A DNA stretch of 22,463 bases from Pseudomonadota bacterium. Its GTDB lineage: Bacteria > Pseudomonadota > Alphaproteobacteria > Rhizobiales > Rhizobiaceae. Location: assembly GCA_023399635.1 (NCBI GenBank), contig JAEWOP010000237.1, positions 1 to 22,463 of the forward strand. The letters are read 5' to 3'. A program made the translations under genes and the position numbers. The notes under the pieces were generated by a model. It did no database searches, had not been told where the DNA came from, and was given only the letters and a program-made list of their open reading frames with translations. Shown here piece after piece: positions 21,044 through 22,463 of the stretch (within the stretch, counting starts at the first letter, position 1; each line of letters begins with the position of its first letter).

Positions 21044-22463
21044 TCAGGCTTTATTGTCGGCCTCGACAACGGCAAGCGCTGCCATGTTGACCACCCCACG
21101 CGAGGTCACCGACGGCGACAGGATATGAGCGGGAAGGGCGGTGCCAAGGAGTATCGGGCCAACATGCAGGGCATCCATCATGTTGCGGACGATGCCGAGC
21201 GAAATGTTGGCTGCGTCCAAGCTTGGGAAAACCAAGAGGTTTGCCTCGCCGATCAGAGTACTGTTTGGCATGGCGCGCTTGCGCAGTGGTTCCGAAAGCG
21301 CCGACCCGCCCTGCATCTCGCCGTCGACCTGAAGTTCAGGCGCGCGCTGGCGCACGAGCGCCAAGGCCTCGCGCATCTTGCGGGCGCTGGCAGAGTCGCG
21401 CGAGCCGAAATTGGAGTGGCTGACAAGAGCCGCCTTAGGAACGATACCAAATCGCTGGATTTCCTGCGCCGCAAGGATCGTCATTTCGGCGATTTCCGCG
21501 GCGGACGGATCGTAGGTGACAAAGGTATCGGTGAAGAAGATCGCACCACGCTGCGAGATCAACAGGCTCATGCCCGAAAAGGCGCAGACGCCTTCGCGCT
21601 TGCCGATGATCTGGTTGACGTCCCGCAGGTGGCGGTCGTAGCGACCCTCGACGCCGCAGATCAGGGCATCGGCCTCTCCACGCTTCAGCGCAAGCGCGCC
21701 GATGACGGTGGTATTGGTCCGCACGATGGTACGAGCTGCCTCGGGATTCACCCCGGCGCGACCGACAAGCGCAAAATAGTCATCCACGTAGTCGCGGTAA
21801 CGTGGGTCGTCTTCCGGGTTCACAACTTCGAAATCGATATCCGGCCGGATGCGAATGCCGAAGCGCTTCAAGCGTGCTTCGATGACGCTCGGGCGGCCGA
21901 TGAGGATCGGCCGAGCCGTCTTCTCTTCGAGCAGGACCTGAGCTGCGCGCAACACCCGCTCGTCCTCGCCTTCGGAGAAGATAACGCGGTTCTTTTGTGC
22001 CTTCTTCGCCGCATTGAAGATCGGCTTCATCACGAAGCCGGAGCGCCAGACGAAGCGGTTCAGCTCATCGAGATAGGCGTCGAAATCCTGGATTGGCCGT
22101 ACCGCAACCCCTGTTTCGGCGGCGGCACGGGCAACGGCTGGCGCAATCCGCAGGATGAGCCTGGGATCGAATGGCGACGGGATCAGGTAGTCCGGTCCAA
22201 AAACCGGAGTCTCGCCGGTATAAGCGCGGGCAGCAACGTCGGAAACTTCTTCGCGGGCCAGTGCTGCAATGGCGCGAACCGCCGCCATCTTCATTTCTTC
22301 GTTGATCGTGCGGGCGCCGCAGTCGAGGGCACCCCTAAAAATATAGGGGAAACAGAGGACGTTGTTGACCTGGTTCGGGAAATCGGAGCGACCGGTGCAG
22401 ATCATGGCGTCAGGGCGTGCGGCGCGAGCCAGTTGCGGCATGATTTCGGGCGTCGGATTTGCC
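21044..22463 (-). CDS. Malic enzyme with C-terminal phosphotransacetylase-like domain (5' end outside window)
   Basis: Oxidative decarboxylation of malate to pyruvate. The reading frame is open to the edge of the window, and its first visible residues ANPTPEI followed by PDAMICTGRSDFPNQVNNVLCFPYIFRGALD belong to the NAD(P)-binding domain of malic enzymes. An internal ATG at 22441 is not the start. After about residue 145 of the visible part comes a phosphotransacetylase-like domain (RVIFSEGEDERVLRAAQVLLEE ... NTTVIGALALKRGEADALICG ... GGSALSEPLRKRAMPNSTLIGEANLLVFPSLDAANI), as in MaeB and rhizobial DME/TME proteins of about 760-770 residues. About 473 residues are visible. Rhizobia carry both an NAD-type (Dme) and an NADP-type (Tme/MaeB) enzyme of this layout; with the N-terminal half missing I cannot choose. 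In these fusions the domain is thought to be regulatory. Confidence 0.92.
   Translation of the reverse strand, partial: ANPTPEIMPQLARAARPDAMICTGRSDFPNQVNNVLCFPYIFRGALDCGARTINEEMKMAAVRAIAALAREEVSDVAARAYTGETPVFGPDYLIPSPFDPRLILRIAPAVARAAAETGVAVRPIQDFDAYLDELNRFVWRSGFVMKPIFNAAKKAQKNRVIFSEGEDERVLRAAQVLLEEKTARPILIGRPSVIEARLKRFGIRIRPDIDFEVVNPEDDPRYRDYVDDYFALVGRAGVNPEAARTIVRTNTTVIGALALKRGEADALICGVEGRYDRHLRDVNQIIGKREGVCAFSGMSLLISQRGAIFFTDTFVTYDPSAAEIAEMTILAAQEIQRFGIVPKAALVSHSNFGSRDSASARKMREALALVRQRAPELQVDGEMQGGSALSEPLRKRAMPNSTLIGEANLLVFPSLDAANISLGIVRNMMDALHVGPILLGTALPAHILSPSVTSRGVVNMAALAVVEADNKA

Noticed and set aside
21044..22013. Separate phosphate acetyltransferase gene (pta)
   Set aside because: The domain is in one uninterrupted frame with malic enzyme sequence up to the window edge, the known fused layout.
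1..22463. Mobile elements, defence systems, CRISPR arrays, tRNA or rRNA genes
   Set aside because: None recognised. All genes are of housekeeping or family-typical kind with even composition, and no transposase, integrase or repeat array is present.

Overview
The window looks like ordinary core chromosome of an alphaproteobacterium of the Rhizobiaceae (Rhizobium/Agrobacterium/Sinorhizobium relatives). The evidence is high GC, GTG and TTG starts with AGGAGG-type ribosome binding sites, a class II (plant-like) DAHP synthase, BluB, a malic enzyme fused to a phosphotransacetylase-like domain, a GFA-family protein and protein sequences of rhizobial type. I see no tRNA, rRNA, CRISPR array, insertion sequence, phage gene or attachment site. 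The order fumC, gph/rpiA, DUF2059, gor, aroG resembles what I remember of rhizobial chromosomes, but I could not check this.

Layout. 1-207 is the 3' end of a chemoreceptor. It faces a minus-strand pair, moaA plus a YkgJ-type Cys-rich protein (209-1741). A DUF971 protein (1864-2238) runs tail to tail into a MarR regulator (2235-2711/2714). The MarR gene is divergent from an alpha/beta hydrolase (2757-3671), with clear operator-like repeats between them. A PPOX-type flavoprotein (3736-4344) converges on a soluble GGDEF diguanylate cyclase (4348-5418). fumC (5677-7068, minus) and a secreted L,D-transpeptidase (7458-9332, plus) diverge from a 389-base intergenic region that holds a perfect 18-bp palindrome. 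gph (minus) diverges from rpiA and a DUF2059 secreted protein, which form an operon ended by a terminator; gor follows with its own candidate promoter. A TadG-like vWA protein (13000-14337, minus) diverges from the class II DAHP synthase (14600-15973). A GFA protein (16124-16528) overlaps the 3' end of an LTA-synthase-like sulfatase-fold membrane enzyme (16504-18453, minus). That enzyme is divergent from a TolB-like beta-propeller protein (18653-19489). bluB, a secreted DUF2865-like protein and the 3' part of a malic enzyme gene complete the window.

How the genes work together. Central metabolism is represented by fumarase, malic enzyme, ribose-5-phosphate isomerase, phosphoglycolate phosphatase and the first shikimate enzyme. 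Cofactor and redox functions are MoaA for molybdenum cofactor, BluB for the lower ligand of B12, glutathione reductase and the GFA protein. Envelope functions are the L,D-transpeptidase, the LTA-synthase-like enzyme, the TadG-like protein and two small secreted proteins. Most genes are single units or two-gene operons, tightly packed tail to tail.

I found no clearly new multi-gene system. The best lead is regulatory. Three PhoB-type 7-mers in exact 11-bp phase (18468-18496) lie between the phosphoglycerol-transferase-like gene and the propeller gene, and overlap a candidate -10 of the former. Next are the MarR operator repeats (2704-2740) and the palindrome at 7212-7229.
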